In this document: positions 25,191-38,499 of the stretch, one piece after another
How positions within the stretch are numbered: position 1 is the stretch's first letter
Layout of the letters: each line of letters starts with the position of its first letter
NCBI GenBank assembly: GCA_944474755.1
Contig: OX104116.1
Location: 5,955,547-6,019,546, forward strand
Length of the DNA stretch: 64,000 bases
Direction of reading: 5' to 3'
DNA from: Limnoperna fortunei
Taxonomy: Eukaryota; Mollusca; Bivalvia; Mytilida; Modiolidae
Translations under genes and position numbers: made by a program
Notes under the pieces: generated by a model
Told to the model about the DNA's origin: nothing
Databases searched by the model: none
The model's input: only the letters and a program-made list of their open reading frames with translations

Positions 25191-27979
25191 TTATATTGTT
25201 TTTAACATGCTGGCCCTGGGTGGAGAACCGGGCCCTTTTTGGGTTCATAGTTTTATATGCAACTATGATTGTATAAAAACCGGGAACCGGTTTTTTTTTG
25301 TTTATTTGTTTGTTTGTTTATTTTTCTGTTTTAACTGTATGTTTTGTATTTTAATGACTTTTCTTTACTTGTAGGAGAAGAGAAACAGATTTATGGTAAA
25401 AGGCAAAGAAATGCACTAGCTGGAGTCACGTGACATTGTTATATAATATCACAGTGATAGTTTGAATTTCTCATACTAGGGAGTTACCATGGTCCTGAAC
25501 AGACCTATATATGACATGATGCACGATCTTTAATCTCAGTGATTGTTTACTTCAGGACGACACGGATTATTATCAACGGAGCATGCCGACGATTATTGGA
25601 AGAGGTTTTCGCTTTATTTCAAAGGAATTTCACACTGTAAAATAAGGACACGAGGCACGTAGCAGACGACCGAATACACAAAAATTCACGTCGGAAATTG
25701 TTTCAATTTGATTAAAATGTGAGGTAAAATGCAGTTCGGATAGTTAAAACAACTTGTTGAGAAACGATTTACACTATGATTCACTGACGATAACTGAAAT
25801 GGACATCACAGCAGACGAAATTTACAAATAAGGGGGAGGGGTGGTCATGTGCTTCAATCTGGGATTTTAAGGATTTATTGACTCGTATACTTTGAGGAAA
25901 TACGTTTTTAGACTGAAATCCACATTCTAAACGGAAAGTATCTTCTATTTAGCTAACAAAGTAAGTTGATTAAATTTAGTGTTTTGGTCATGTATATTGA
26001 AAAAATGTACACTATGAAACGGTTTGTCGCACAGTTTTCAACCCTTTATATCAAATGTAATCTCAGTGAGAGAAACATTTTTCTAGTATATTGTCTGCTT
26101 CAATATTTTATGGTTTTTGAGTTATATTGAAAAAAAATTTTAGCCGAAACCTGTCAAGGGCCATAACCTCGAAAACGGTTTGTCGCACAGTTTTCAACCA
26201 ATTATATGAAATGTAGATCTCAGTGAGAGAAACATTTTTCTGATATATTGTCTGCTTCAATTTTTTATGGTTTTTGAGTTATATTGAAAACAAAATTTAG
26301 CCTAAACCTGTCAAGGGCCATAACCTCGAAAACGGTTTGTCGCACAGTTTTCAACTATTTATATCAAATGTAGATCTCAATGAGAGAAACATTTTTCTGA
26401 TATATTGTCCGATTCAATTTTTTATGGTTTTTGAGTTATATTGAAAACAAAATTTAGCCTAAACCTGTCAAGGGCCATAACCTCGAAAACGGTTTGTCGC
26501 ACAGTTTTCAACTATTTATATCAAATGTAGATCTCAATGAGAGGAACATTTTTCTGATATATTGTCTGCTTCAATATTTGATGGTTTTTGAGTTATATTG
26601 AAAACAAAATTTAGCCGAAACCTGTCAAGGGCCATAACCTCGAAAACGGTTTGTCGCACAGTTTTCAACCAATTATATGAAATGTAGATCTCAATGAGAG
26701 AAACATTTTTCTTATATATTGTCTGCTTCAATTTTTTATGGTTTTTGAGTTATATTGAAAACAAAATTTAGCCTAAACTTGTCAAGGGCCATAACCTCAA
26801 AAACGGTTTGTCGCACAATTTTCAACTATTTATATCAAATGTAGATCTCAGTGAGAGGAACATTTTTCTAATATATTGTCTGCTTCAATTTTTTTATGGT
26901 TTTCGAGTTATATTGAAAACAAAATTTAGCCAAAACCTGTCAAGGGCCATAACCTCGAAAACGGTTAGTCGCACAGTTTTCGACCAGTTATATCAAATGT
27001 AGATCTCAATGAGAGGAACATTTTTCTAATATATTGTCTGCTTCAATTTTTTATGGTTTTAGAGTTATATTGAAAACAAAATTTAGCCGAAACCTGTCAA
27101 GGGCCATAACCTCGAAAACGGTTTGTCGCACAGTTTTCGACCAGTTATATCAAATGTAGATCTCAATGAGAGGAACATTTTTCTAATATATTGTCTGCTT
27201 CAATTTTTTATGGTTTTAGAGTTATATTGAAAACAAAATTTAGCCGAAAACTGTCAAGGGCCATAACCTCGAAAACGGTTAGTCGCACAGTTTTCGATAC
27301 TTATATCAAATGTAGATCTCAACGAGAGGAACATTTTTCTAATATATTGTCTGCTTCAATTTTTTATGGTTTTTGAGTTATATTGAAAACAAAATTTAGC
27401 CGAAACCTGTCAAGGGCCATAACCTCGAAAACGGTTTGTCACACAGTTTTCAACCCTATATATCAAATGTAGATCGCAAGGAGAGGAACATTTTTCTGGT
27501 ATATTGTCTGCTTCAATTTTGTATAGTTTTTGAGTTATATTGAAAACAAAATTTCAATGGCGGCCATTTTGAAAATGGTTGACCAAAAAAAAAATTTGCT
27601 CCGATAGATGTAATTGGGACCCTCATATCTACTTGGAAACCAATTTTTGTGGAAATCGAACAACTTTGACATTTTCGACAAACTTTGCGTGAAAATCGCG
27701 TAAACAGGAAGTTGATCGAAAAAAATTTTTTTGCGTGATTAATCATTGTCAGGAGTCAGGTGACTATTTCCACACCTTAGAATTTTGATATCGGTTACGG
27801 TTTAAAAGTTGAATTGAAAACAAGGGTAAACAGTGTTTGGGGAGATAACTCCGTTTCTAAAAATAGCTCGGTTTCGCAGGGTGACTCAGGTCGAGCCCGG
27901 TCAGTGCCGGTTAAGTGTGCCAAGTTTCAAAGCGATGCGTCAAGACACTTTTTTGACAACTGCGGCGGAAAAGAAGAAG

Positions 27980-28011
<32 letters not shown>

Positions 28012-28245
28012 TAATAATCAGAAGAATTACAGTAAGGTCTTTCCCTTGGAAAGGGGAAAGACCTTAATAATAATCAGAAGAAATACAGTAAGGTCTTCCC
28101 ACTGGAAGTGGGAAAGACCTTAATAATAATAATAATAATCAGAAGAAATACAATAAGGTCTTCCCACTGAAAGTGGGAAAGACCTTAATAATAATAATCA
28201 TAAGAAATACAGTAAGGTCTTCCCACTGGAAGTGGGAAAGACCTT
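25191..28245 (+). mobile_element. Composite HINE-like unit with ten core repeats and four hairpins
   Basis: Starts inside the long subtype (right arm of the foldback at 25205-25240) and follows its middle to about 26,015. It then switches to about ten consecutive ~157-bp core repeats (26,016-27,545), the longest core in the window. The alternative 3' module (27,546-27,985) and a long AAT tract follow. It ends in four tandem hairpin units at 28034-28065, 28090-28121, 28155-28186 and 28214-28245. The mixed 5' and 3' parts indicate recombination between subtypes. Confidence 0.7.
28034..28245 (+). repeat. Four tandem terminal hairpins in (AAT)n
   Basis: Four hairpins spaced 56, 65 and 59 bases apart, each preceded by cagaagaaatacagt or a close variant and separated by AAT repeats. 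The first has the tttcccttggaaagggg form and the other three the ttcccactg...agtggg form, so loop-proximal bases have changed on both arms while pairing is kept. Confidence 0.85.
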
Positions 28246-29277
28246 AATAAGATAGGCCATTTGTTCAGAGAACAAATGTGAGGTCTTTCCCGGCATTTTG
28301 TTAGTGTTATGTCTAGGTATATAGTTGCTAATGACGTAACGGTCAGTTACTATGGTTTTAATGTACAAAGCAAGTCGTCCTTAGTCAGAAAATGTATGGT
28401 TGCTAAGGACATTTAGTTGGTTGCTATGGACAAAATGCCACTTCCGGTCGTGATAAGATATATTTCAGTAAAGAACATCATTCTGATTCTAAAAATATAT
28501 GGTTGCTAAGGACTTTTTATAACAGTTACCTTGTTGCTAGGGTATGACCTTGACCTATGACCTTTGACCTTTGGCTCAAATTGAAGCTCTTTTGATACTG
28601 ATCACTTTAAACCTATATGTTTACTATATTATCTCTAACCGTTTTCAATTTATAAGTCAAAAACCAATCAACCGAAACATGTCAAGGGCAATAACTCTTA
28701 AACGGTAAATTGAACAGTTTCGGACATTAAAGACCAAATGTAGGTCTCAATGAGAGGAGTACTTTTCCAATTTATTGTCTGCTTCCATCTTTTACGGTTT
28801 TCGAGTTGTTATCATAACAAGATTCGAGGCCTAAGGTTGAGGTCATATCTCAACTTTAACCTTGAGATTTTCCTTAAGGTCATATCACAAAACAACAAAT
28901 GGTGAACAACCAAGGTGTTTTCGACTTCCGGTTTGTGAGTTTTGGTGATGGCCGGAGTGATTGAAACATTCAAGGTATACCGCTCGCTTTCGCTCGACAA
29001 AATTTTTTGGCCAAATTATGGCACAAAGTTGTCTCAAAAGTTCCTTAACATTTGTCACTTTTCAGTTTTTATCTAAATTTCATAGTTTCTGAGTTGTTCT
29101 GATAACAAGGTTTTCGGTGTTGGGGCAGATAACTCCGTAAAGAAAAGGTTTTCGGTGTCGCAGGGTGAACACCGAACAGGTCTTAAGAGTTCGATACTTG
29201 GTTTAAAAGATCAAAATGATATGTCGCGAAGTCTTTTTCACAGACTGTTTTGAAATGTGGCGGAAGAAAAAGAATAA
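28246..29277 (+). mobile_element. HINE-like unit, third 5' subtype
   Basis: Palindrome 28258-28278 with loop aga, 5' segment gcattttgttagtg, one core repeat (about 28,680-28,805), 3' module to about 29,270. No hairpin. It is almost identical to the right-array units at 56,631 and 57,671. Confidence 0.75.
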
Positions 29278-30489
29278 GAATGAAAGGTCATTTGTTCAAA
29301 GAACAAATGTGAGGTCTTTCCCGGTATGGTAAATAAGGGGATTCTGTTGACGTTTTGTCTGTTCCTTATTACAAAATGTCACTAGCAGTCATGAAAATTA
29401 GTTATTTGAGTAAAGCAAGTCATCCCTATTCACACTTCATATGGTTGCTAAGTACTTTTGTGACCGTTGCTAGGGACAAATTGTCACTTCCGGTTGTAAA
29501 ATAGTTTATTCCACCTAAATACTTCATCCTGATTCTAAATATATATGGTAACTAAGGACTTTTTATGATGGTTACCTTGTTGCTATGGTGTGACCTTGAC
29601 CCATGACCTTTGACCTTGGGCTCAAATTGAAGCTCTTTTCATACTGATCACTTTAGCTACACATGTTTACATATTATCTCTAACCGTTTTCAAGTTATTA
29701 GTCAAAAACCAATCAACCGAATCATGTCAAGGGCAATAACTCCTAAACGGTTCATTGAATAATTTCTGACATTATAGACCAATTGTAGGTCGCAGTGAGA
29801 GGAGTAGTTTTTCAATTTATTGTTTGCTTCTATTCTTTACGGTTTTCGAGTTATAAGTCAAAAACCAATCAACCGGCACATGTCAAGGGCAATAACTCCT
29901 AAACGGTTCATTGAACAGTTTTGGACATAAAAGACCAAATGTAGGTCTCAATAAGAGGAGTATTTTTCCAATTTATTGTCTGCTTCCATCTTTTACGGTT
30001 TTCTAGTTATTATGATAACAAGAATCGAGGCCTAAGGTTGAGGTCATATCTGAACTTTGACCTTGAGATTTTTTTTTAGGTCATGTCACAGAACAACAAA
30101 TGGTGAACAGCCAAGGTGTTTCTGACTTCCAGTTTGTGAGTTTTAGTGATGACCGGTGTCATTGAAACATTCAAGGTATACCGCTCGCATTCGCTCGACA
30201 AAATTTTTTGGCCAAATTATGGCACAAAGTTGTCTCAAAAGTTCCTTAACATTTCTCACTTTTCAGTTTTTCTCTAAATTTTAAAGTTTCTGAGTTGTTC
30301 TGATAACAAGGTTTTCGGTGTTTGGGCAGATAACTCCGTAAAGAAAAAGTTTCCTGTGTCGCAGGGTGAACACCGAACAGTTCTTAAGAGTACGATACTT
30401 GGTTTAAAAGATCAAAATGAGATGTCGCGAAGTCTTTTTCACAGACTGTTTTGAAATGTGGCGGAAGAAAAAAAATAAGAATAATAATA
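29278..30489 (+). mobile_element. HINE-like unit, short subtype
   Basis: Palindrome 29289-29309, two core repeats (about 29,720-30,010), 3' module to about 30,470, short AAT tract, no hairpin. Confidence 0.75.
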
Positions 30490-33400
30490 ATTAAAAGGAC
30501 ATTTGTTCAGTAGAACAAATGCACAGGAAGGTCTTTCCCTCGTTATCGTTTCTATAGGAAAAACTGGCGTTAAACGTTAAACAAGAGGCCCCAGAGGGTG
30601 AAAATCTATCATTTTACATCGTAATATACCCGTATACCCACCCCCCCCCCCCCGGGCGGGTTTCTATTCCATTGTTTCTAGAACGTTCTAATTACAAAAT
30701 TGAAGAAAAAAAAAGGGCCCGGCCCCTCCACCCCAGGGCCAGCATGATTTATTGTTTTTGACATGCTGTCCCTGGGTGGAGAGTTGGGCCCTTTTTGGGT
30801 TCATAGTTTTATATGCAACTATGATTTTATAAAAACCGGGAACCAGTTTTTTTGTTTATTTGTTTGTTTGTTTACTTTTCTGTTTTTAACTATATGTTTG
30901 GTATTTTAATGACTTTTCTTGACTTGTAGGTGAAGAAAAACAGATTTATGGTAAAAGGCAAAGAAAAGAACTAGCTGGAGTCACGTGACATTGTTATATA
31001 ATATCACGGAGATAGTTTTATTTTATCATTCTAGGGAGTTACGATGGTCTGAAAGGACATATATATGACATGATGCACGATCTGTAATCTCAGTGATTGT
31101 TTATTTCAGGACGACACGGATTAATATCAACGGAGCATTGTTTCAATTTGTTATTGTTTCAGATCGATCATTTAAAGACATTTTTCAAATTATTTCATAG
31201 GAATTTCACGCTGGAAAATAAGGACACGAGTTACGTAGCAGACGACCGAATAAACAAAAATTCACGTCGGAAATTGTTTCAATTTGATTCAAATGTGAGG
31301 TAAAATGCAGTTCGGATAGTTAGAACAACTTGTTGAGAAAGGATTTACACTATGATTCACTGACGATAACTGAAATGGACATCACAGCTGACGAAATTTA
31401 CAAATAAGGGGGGGGGGGGTGGTCATGTGTTTCAATCTGGGATTTGGAGGATTTATTGACTCGCATACTTTGAGGAAATGCGTTTTTAGACTGAAATCCA
31501 CATTCTAAACAGAAAATATCTTCTTTTTACCTAACAAAGTAAGTTGATTAAATTTAGTGTTAACTTTGGTCATGTATATTGAAAAAATGTACACTATGAA
31601 CATGATGAAAGTAGACCAAACTACATAACATTTTATGCAAAACTTATTTTGTCATACATCTTGGTATTTTTAATTGATTGTCTCCATACAATATTATTAT
31701 TATGATTCAGAAATAACTTTGTACTCATTTTTAATGGAGAAACACACTAAAATGGGACACAACAGCTTTACATATTTTTAAATTTAATAATTAAACAATA
31801 AGGAAAAGAGGGAAACTTGTAGAAATCACAAGGTTTTGTTTTAACTTTGGATTAAAAGTGTCGATTTAGGCTATTGTCACAGTGTTGAACATTTTTTCAT
31901 GAAAATCTAAGAATATAGTGTACCATTTTTAAAGTAATTGCACTTAAATTGCTAATTTCTGTATATATGTTCAAGTTAACATCATTTCAATCATTTTAAT
32001 AATTATCACATTTGGTTTAATACAGCAATTTTGCAACAAAGTGCATGTTTTCTTCACTCGACACATAATTACGCATTGTAGGAACTCGCTCAATGTTCAT
32101 TATTTTATCAATTTTTGTTTAATACAGAAATTTTGTAACAAAGTGCATGTTTTCTTCACTCGACACATAATTACGCATTGTAGGAACTCACTCAATGTTC
32201 ATGATTTTATCAATTTTTGCCAAAAGTTAGTTTTTTATGTTACAAAAAGTACATGTAGTATGTACTTAAAATTTGAAATTAGTGTTTAAGCCATTTTGAA
32301 ATGTCCATCATTGAAAAATTTTAAGTCTCATATGATTACCCCTTTCTAAGCCAAAAAGTACTAATATCTTGATACATATTAATTCTTATTTTTTTTTTTC
32401 GCTCGACAAGTCTTATCAGGTCCATATCAAATGAGCTCGAAGATATAAGATACTCTCTAGATACTGGTTATGTGTTACGTTTTATATAATTGTAACACTT
32501 CTTAGTGTCTGGACAGGTCTGATTAATTGCAGCAAAGATGTGTATTTTTTTTATCGTGATGTATGTTTTCCTCAATATTCATGAGCTTTGGTCAAAAAGC
32601 TAGGCAGATTCTTCGCACACGACATATGACCATGTTAACTATATTATCTCTAACCGTTTTCAAGTTAAAGTCAAAAACCGAATAACAGAAATGTGTCAAG
32701 GCTGATAACTCGAATACTGTTCATATAACAGTTTCAGTTACAATATACTAAATGAAGGTCTTGAAGAGAGGATCACTTTAAATATACATATTTACTATAT
32801 TATCTCTAACCGTTTTCAAGTTTTAACCAAAATACTGAATAACTCAAACATGTCAAGGGCTGTTACTCGAAAACGGTTCATCGCACACCTTCAGTTCAAA
32901 TGTACCAAATGAAGGTCTCAACAAAATTTAGCCGATACGTGTCAAGGGCCATAACCTGGAAAACGGTTTGTCACACTGTTTTCGACACTAATATATCAAA
33001 TGTAGATCTCAATGAGAGGAACATTTTTCTCATATATTGTCCGCTTCAATTTTGTATGGTTTTTGAGTTATATTGAAAATAAAAGTTAGCCGAAACCAGT
33101 CAAGGGCCATAACCTCGAAAACGGTTTGTCGCACAGTTTTCAACTATTTATATCAAATGTAGATCTCAATGAGAGCAACATTTTTCTTATATATTGTCTG
33201 CTTCAATTTTGTATGGTTTTTGAGTAATATTGAAAACAAAATTTAGCCGAAACCTGTCAAGGGCAATAACTCCTAAACGGTTCATTGAACAATTTTTGAC
33301 ATAAAAGACCAAATGTAGATCTCAATGAGAGGAACATTTTTCTCATATATTATCTGCTTCAATTTTGTATGGTTTTTGAGTAATATTGAAAACAAAATTT

Positions 33401-34125
33401 AGCCAAAACCTGTCAAGGGCAATAACTCCTAAACGGTTCATTGAACAATTTTTGACATAAAAGACCAAATGTAGGTCTCAATGAGAGGAGTATTTTTCCA
33501 ATTTATTGTCTGCTTCTATCTTTTACAGTTTTCGAGTTGTTATGATAACAAGATTGGAGGCCTAAGGTCGAGGTCATATCTGAACTTTGACCTTGAGATT
33601 TTCTTGAAGGTAATATCACAGGACAACAAATGGTGAAGACCCAAGGTGTTTTCGACTTCCAGTTTGTGAGTTTTGGTGATGACCGGAGTCATTGAAACAT
33701 TCAAGGTATACCGCTCGCCTTCGCTCGACAAAATTTTTTGGCCAAATTATGGCACAAAGTTGTGTCAAAAGTACCTTAACATTTCCCACTTTTCAGTTTT
33801 TCTCTAAATTTTATAGTTTCTGAGTTGTTCTGATAACAAGGTTTTCGGTGTTTGGGCAGATAACTCTGTAAAGAAAAAGTTTTCGGTGTCGCAGGGTAAA
33901 TTCCAATCAGGGTTTAAGTGTACGATACTTGGTATAAAAGATGAAAATGATATGTCGCGAACTCTTTTGTACAGACGCGGCGGAGGAAAGAATAATAAGA
34001 ATAATAATAATAATAATAATCAGAAGAAATACAATAAGGTCTTCCCACTGGAAGTGGGAAAGACCTTAATAATCAGAAGAAATACAGTAAGGTCTTCCCA
34101 CTGTAGTGGGAAAGACCTTAATAAT
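30490..34125 (+). mobile_element. Long HINE-like unit, third copy
   Basis: Palindrome 30500-30521 and foldback 30711-30796. The unique middle closely matches the copies at 2303 and 7244, though some 22 kb away. Core repeats about 32,830-33,535 are preceded by an extra fragment near 32,660-32,830. 3' module about 33,536-33,990, AAT tract and two hairpins at 34036-34067 and 34089-34119. Confidence 0.75.
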
Positions 34126-34915
34126 AAAGATAGGTCATTTGTTCAAAGAACAAATGAGAAGGTCTTTCCCAGTATGGTAAATATAGGGATTCTGTGAGCG
34201 TTTTGTCTGTTGCTAATTACAAAATGTCACTAGCAGTCATGAAAATTAGTTATTTGAGTAAAGCAAGTGGTCCCTATTTACACTACATATGGTTGCTAAG
34301 GAATTTTGTGACCGTTGCTAGGGACATAATGTCACTTCCGGTTGTAAAATAATTTTATTTCACTTGAGTACATCACATCATCCTGATTCTAAAAATGTAT
34401 GGTAACTAAAGACTTTTTATAATGGTTACCTTGTTGCTATGGTGTGACATTGACCCATGACCTTTGGCCTTGGGCTCAAATTGAAGCTCTTTTTGTACTG
34501 ATCACTTTAGCTATGAATGTTTACTATACTATCTCTAACCATTTTCATGTTATAAGTCAAAAACCAATCAACCGAAACATGTCAAGGGCAATAACTCCTA
34601 AACAGTTCATTGAACAGTTTTGGACATCAAAGACCAAATGTAGGTCTCTATGAGAGGAGTATTTTTTTTCAATTTTTTGTCTGCTTCTATCTTTTACGGT
34701 TTTCGAGTTGTTATGATAACAAGATTCGAGGCCTAATGTTGTGGTCATATCTGAACTTTGACCTTGAGATTTTCTTTAAGGTCATGTCACAGAACAACAA
34801 ATGGTGACCAGCCAAGGTGTTTTCGACTTCCAGTTTGTGAGTTTTAGTGATAACCGGAGTCATTAAAACATTCAAGGTTTGCCTTCTATCTTTTACGGTT
34901 TTCGAGTGTCATGAG
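34126..34915 (+). mobile_element. HINE-like unit, 3' truncated; right edge of the left array
   Basis: Palindrome 34136-34156, 5' segment, one core repeat, then the first ~180 bases of the 3' module. After caaggtttgcc near 34,880 there is a short core fragment (ttctatcttttacggttttcgag), then homology stops at about 34,915. Confidence 0.65.
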
Positions 34916-37900
34916 GTCTTATTGTGACGTTATTATCTTTAAATAAATCAAATGATGAGAACAACAAATTCACTAGTGACGAGAACTATATTGTCTACGC
35001 CGGTCAAGCGGTCGAAATATTGCGTCAAAATTAGAGGAAAGGATATCTCAACTGGCTAAATATAGGTACTATGAAGTCTCATTACTCAGACATATGGACT
35101 ACTTTTAGTCGTTTGTGACTTTTCATAACCTTAGGTGACAATTTTAAATTGATTTGAGTTATTATGTCTTTTAATACAAAATATATTTACCTTGTTATTT
35201 CTATTGACCCCAATTTTTGAGTGCGGGTTCAAATTACACCGTTTAGTTCTTTCCACATCAACTGGTTTACTGACCTACTGTGAATTGCTCCTATGGAATA
35301 ATTGATATCAGTAATAAGTTTGCCTCGTTTTGATAAAACTACGCAACAGCAACGGTTGTGAATTTCAGTTAGTCCTGAAATTAGTCGTATTTTGTAGCGA
35401 AATAGAGATATAGAGTACTTTTTGTGTAGTATACTTCTGTCAGAAGCATCAGCGGATACGATTGTGTTGTTTAACACACTTTAAGTGCGAAGTAAATATT
35501 TATAATAGAGTAGAGAGTCGTCAGCATCCGAGTCGGACGCTGCGTTGAACACTGCCTGTGTCTAGAATTTGAAGAAAACTTATTCAGTGTATAGGTAAAG
35601 CAATATTCAAATATGAACTGTTGCATATTTTTTAAATTACGTTACGTTTCCGCGTTTTTGTTTATGTCGTACAGTAAACAATTTCATGTTGGCGATTACA
35701 TGTACAGTCGAGGAACCGGTTATCGCGCGTCCGGTGATTCCGCGCATGTTACGCATTTCCCAATATCGGTATTATTTAAAAAATATATATTTTATTTAAC
35801 CTTCCTGGACAAATTGTGGTTAATATATTAAATGTTCAGACGTTTAATTCTGCAGCGTAATTTTATAAACATTTGTTTCTTAAAAACGCTAACCTTTCAG
35901 ACACCATCTTTAAAAACTTCATTAAATCTTTAGTACACCAATGACTGTTTGATTTGTTTTATTGTAAAAATTTAACTGCTTTATCGTTGTTTAAGTTTAG
36001 AATTGTTACATATAAAAATCTTTTCTTAATTCAATCCTGCATTGATTTTTTATGCACATGCAGCGTGATATAACCGGACACACCATTGTTTACATAAAAC
36101 CAGGCCATGGTGAACAAAATGACAAAATATAATACTTTGCCGACGAACTTTAACAAATTGGGTTGTATCTTTAAAAAATAATGTATTCAAAGATAAACAC
36201 ATTCAATTTTTTTTTTACTGACAAAAATTGCACAAATTTCTTAGGTTCGCGATAACACAGGACTACTCTGTACTGTATATAATAATGGGTTTTCAACTCC
36301 AAGTGGCCCTTATTTTCCTAATTTTCCTTATTTTTACTAACAGCCTTAAAATTCCTAATTAAAGCTGTAAACTCCTAAATAAGCCCTACTTTTTTGTTAA
36401 AATCCAATTTTTTTTATTTTCAAAATTTTTAAAAATAAAAATAAAAAATAAACTGCAGCTAGCTTAAGTATTCTTTCAGAAATATGCTTTTGCCACCCAG
36501 GAGACTATTTGATGGTCATCCAAATGGTCTTCAGAATTGGAAATTAACTTAAGTACTATTGTTCTGTGCCCAAAATTTTGAGTAAATCTTAATTTGCAGT
36601 CTTAAAAAAGCCCTTATTTTTTTGCAAAAAGTAGCTTGAAAGCCGGTAATCAATATATACACATTACATACATTATGTGTATGTACAACTACATGTATCG
36701 CGTCGAGACAGTTGTGTTTATTTGTATCACTACGAGACGCAGAGCGTCAAGTTGTGATGCGGAATGTATACCACTGTTGAGACGTGATACATGTAGTTGT
36801 ACATACACTTAAATGTATGTAATAAGTTTATCTAAAATTAAAAAGGCAAAGCAAAACTAATGTTTAAAATTTAAAATTTAGCATTCAACATTTGTTTTAT
36901 AAAATAGAGTCCCTAACATCACACGTATTACTAGTATGACGTAATATTTAATTCATAGAATGAGAGTAATTCAACGAATCATTGGTTATACCATTCATTG
37001 TGACGTCAAGAAGTAGTTCCGACAAAAGTACATCTTGTATCACATATAAAGATGATACAAGGTTTTGTATCACACGGGGTGTATCATTTGCCTATTTTTC
37101 AGATTTTGACAAGATACATACTTAATTTTAGAAAAAAAAATTATTTGTTAACTGTTATTATTTAATGTGTAATAAAAACTGACTTCAACATTGTTTTTAT
37201 TTATGCTTTTGAACTAGTTGCTGTTATATTGCTGTTATACAATCATTGTCATTGTTTTACTTCCTGTTATTTAAAATTTACTGAGTAAAATAGTTGAGAA
37301 GCAATTCATCTGTTCATGAATACTAGTACCATACTTTATTTTCTTTCAACATGAAGGGCATTCAATAAAGCATCAGGAAACATAATAAACACATTTGATT
37401 AAGCTCACTTGTCATCCAATCATCAGAAATTGTGCAAATATTGTATAGCAAGAAAAATCTGTAGCTCTATGGTCTGCCACATAAATGTCAAAGGACCTAA
37501 ATAGCTATAGTCGGCCGCTAGGTTCTTTATAGAATATGTATATACATACATTGTTCTCATCTGAGGTGAAATGTAAAGTGTAAGTTATATAAACATTAAG
37601 TATCAACAATAAGTTAACACAGGGATCCTCGCGTTTAGATGTGTATTGTATGCGTCTTTTCAGCTCTGGACTTGTCTTTTCAACATCTAACACTTCCTAG
37701 TACGGGTCCGTATTATCAGACACGTATAAATTTCTATCATGTCAATTTCGTCTCTGATGTGTGATTACATTTTCTTACAAATGGCGATCTATATTTACCC
37801 GCTTCCTCTGATTCTCAGCAGGTAGCAATCACTCGGGCGGCAAATATGCTTTAATTAAGATGTTTATTTAAACAATAAACTTGCAGTGTTGATGGACACA

Positions 37901-38227
37901 CTTTATGGTTAAAATTAAGCGTTGATAATACACTTGTTTCAAATTTTAATACACGGTAGAAACCTTGCACTTGGCAGTTGCACTCCTTATGATTTTTTTT
38001 AAAAGTAAGAATTCTTGACCGGTACAAAGATATGTTCAATATGACCATTAATTAGTTATCTATTAAACTTATAATTTTTGTATATATCAATAAGTTAATC
38101 TGCTATAGACTAGGATCGGAAAAAAGGGGGGTGGGTGGGTAATGAGTTGTTTGTAAGAAATATTAATGTCAGCATCTCCTTATAGCAAAGAAAAGCTGGA
38201 TAAAAAAGGGTTGTTTGGTTTCAGGTT
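34916..38227. other. Low-copy AT-rich DNA, no gene recognised
   Basis: No coding sequence, splice pattern or repeat family is recognisable except the foldback at 36,664-36,822. About 36,290-36,640 is rich in cttatttt/cctaatt motifs on an AT-rich background. Short open frames (35229-35477, 35613-35831, 37505-37693) have no recognisable domain. Confidence 0.5.
36664..36822. repeat. Foldback (MITE-like) element
   Basis: Inverted repeat with arms of about 48 bases. The left arm begins ttacatacattatgtgtatg and the right arm ends with the near-complement of that sequence at 36,822. The centre holds cactacgagacgcagagcg. No clear target duplication was seen, so the transposon family is not assigned. 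Confidence 0.6.
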
Positions 38228-38263
38228 CAGGTGAGCGATACAGGCTCCTGGGAGCCTCTAGTT
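38228..38263 (+). repeat. Solo 3' end of the 'caggtgagcgatac' element
   Basis: A stretch starting caggtgagcgatacaggctc and ending agcctctagtt. It contains a small hairpin (ggctcctgggagcc) and matches the 3' end of the full element at 38,922-40,184. No other part of that element precedes it. Confidence 0.55.
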
Positions 38264-38499
38264 AATTTTCCAGTTATTTGTTGTGTCGCATCAAATAGAA
38301 ATAAATTATTAAATTTTTTTAAATACAGGTCTCAAGTGCAATTTCCTGCATCTTTCTTTTCCTTTCAATAATTAAAATGTCAACAAATGTTCACTGGTTT
38401 ATTTACTATGCATGCCTACTATTTGTATAGGACTGAAAAAAATGCAGGCATTTAATGGTATGATGCTGTCGTTTGTGTCGTCGTTGTCTGTTAATTTAA

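Larger units (their letters stand above)
1..34915 (+). mobile_element. Left array of HINE/pearl-like non-autonomous elements
   Basis: About 17 elements lie head to tail on the plus strand. Each has a palindromic 5' end with 9-bp arms catttgttc/gaacaaatg, a 5' segment, a core of ~152-157-bp tandem repeats, a ~450-bp 3' module containing the landmark cgctcgccttcgctcgac, an (AAT)n tract and often a terminal hairpin aaggtcttcccact...agtgggaaagacctt. The 5' end carries aggtctttccc just inside the palindrome and the 3' hairpin ends gggaaagacctt, so the two ends form an inverted repeat. This layout (palindrome, tandem core, microsatellite, 3' hairpin) is what is known for HINEs and for the bivalve pearl family. 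The assignment to Helentron-mobilised elements is inferred from structure. No open frame over about 100 codons exists. The array is interrupted by other DNA at about 22,870-25,190. Confidence 0.8.

Noticed and set aside
28034..28245. CRISPR-like regular repeats with spacers
   Set aside because: The 'spacers' are AAT microsatellite plus a fixed lead-in, the repeats are long hairpins, and the context is eukaryotic transposon DNA.
37070..37690. Possible host exon or small protein genes in the 34.9-44.6 kb region
   Set aside because: Open frames are short and scattered, with no domain, no splice-consistent chain and AT content like the surroundings.
38120..38145. G-quadruplex-like run (ggggggtgggtggg)
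   Set aside because: A single isolated G-rich run without gene context or repetition, so no claim is made.
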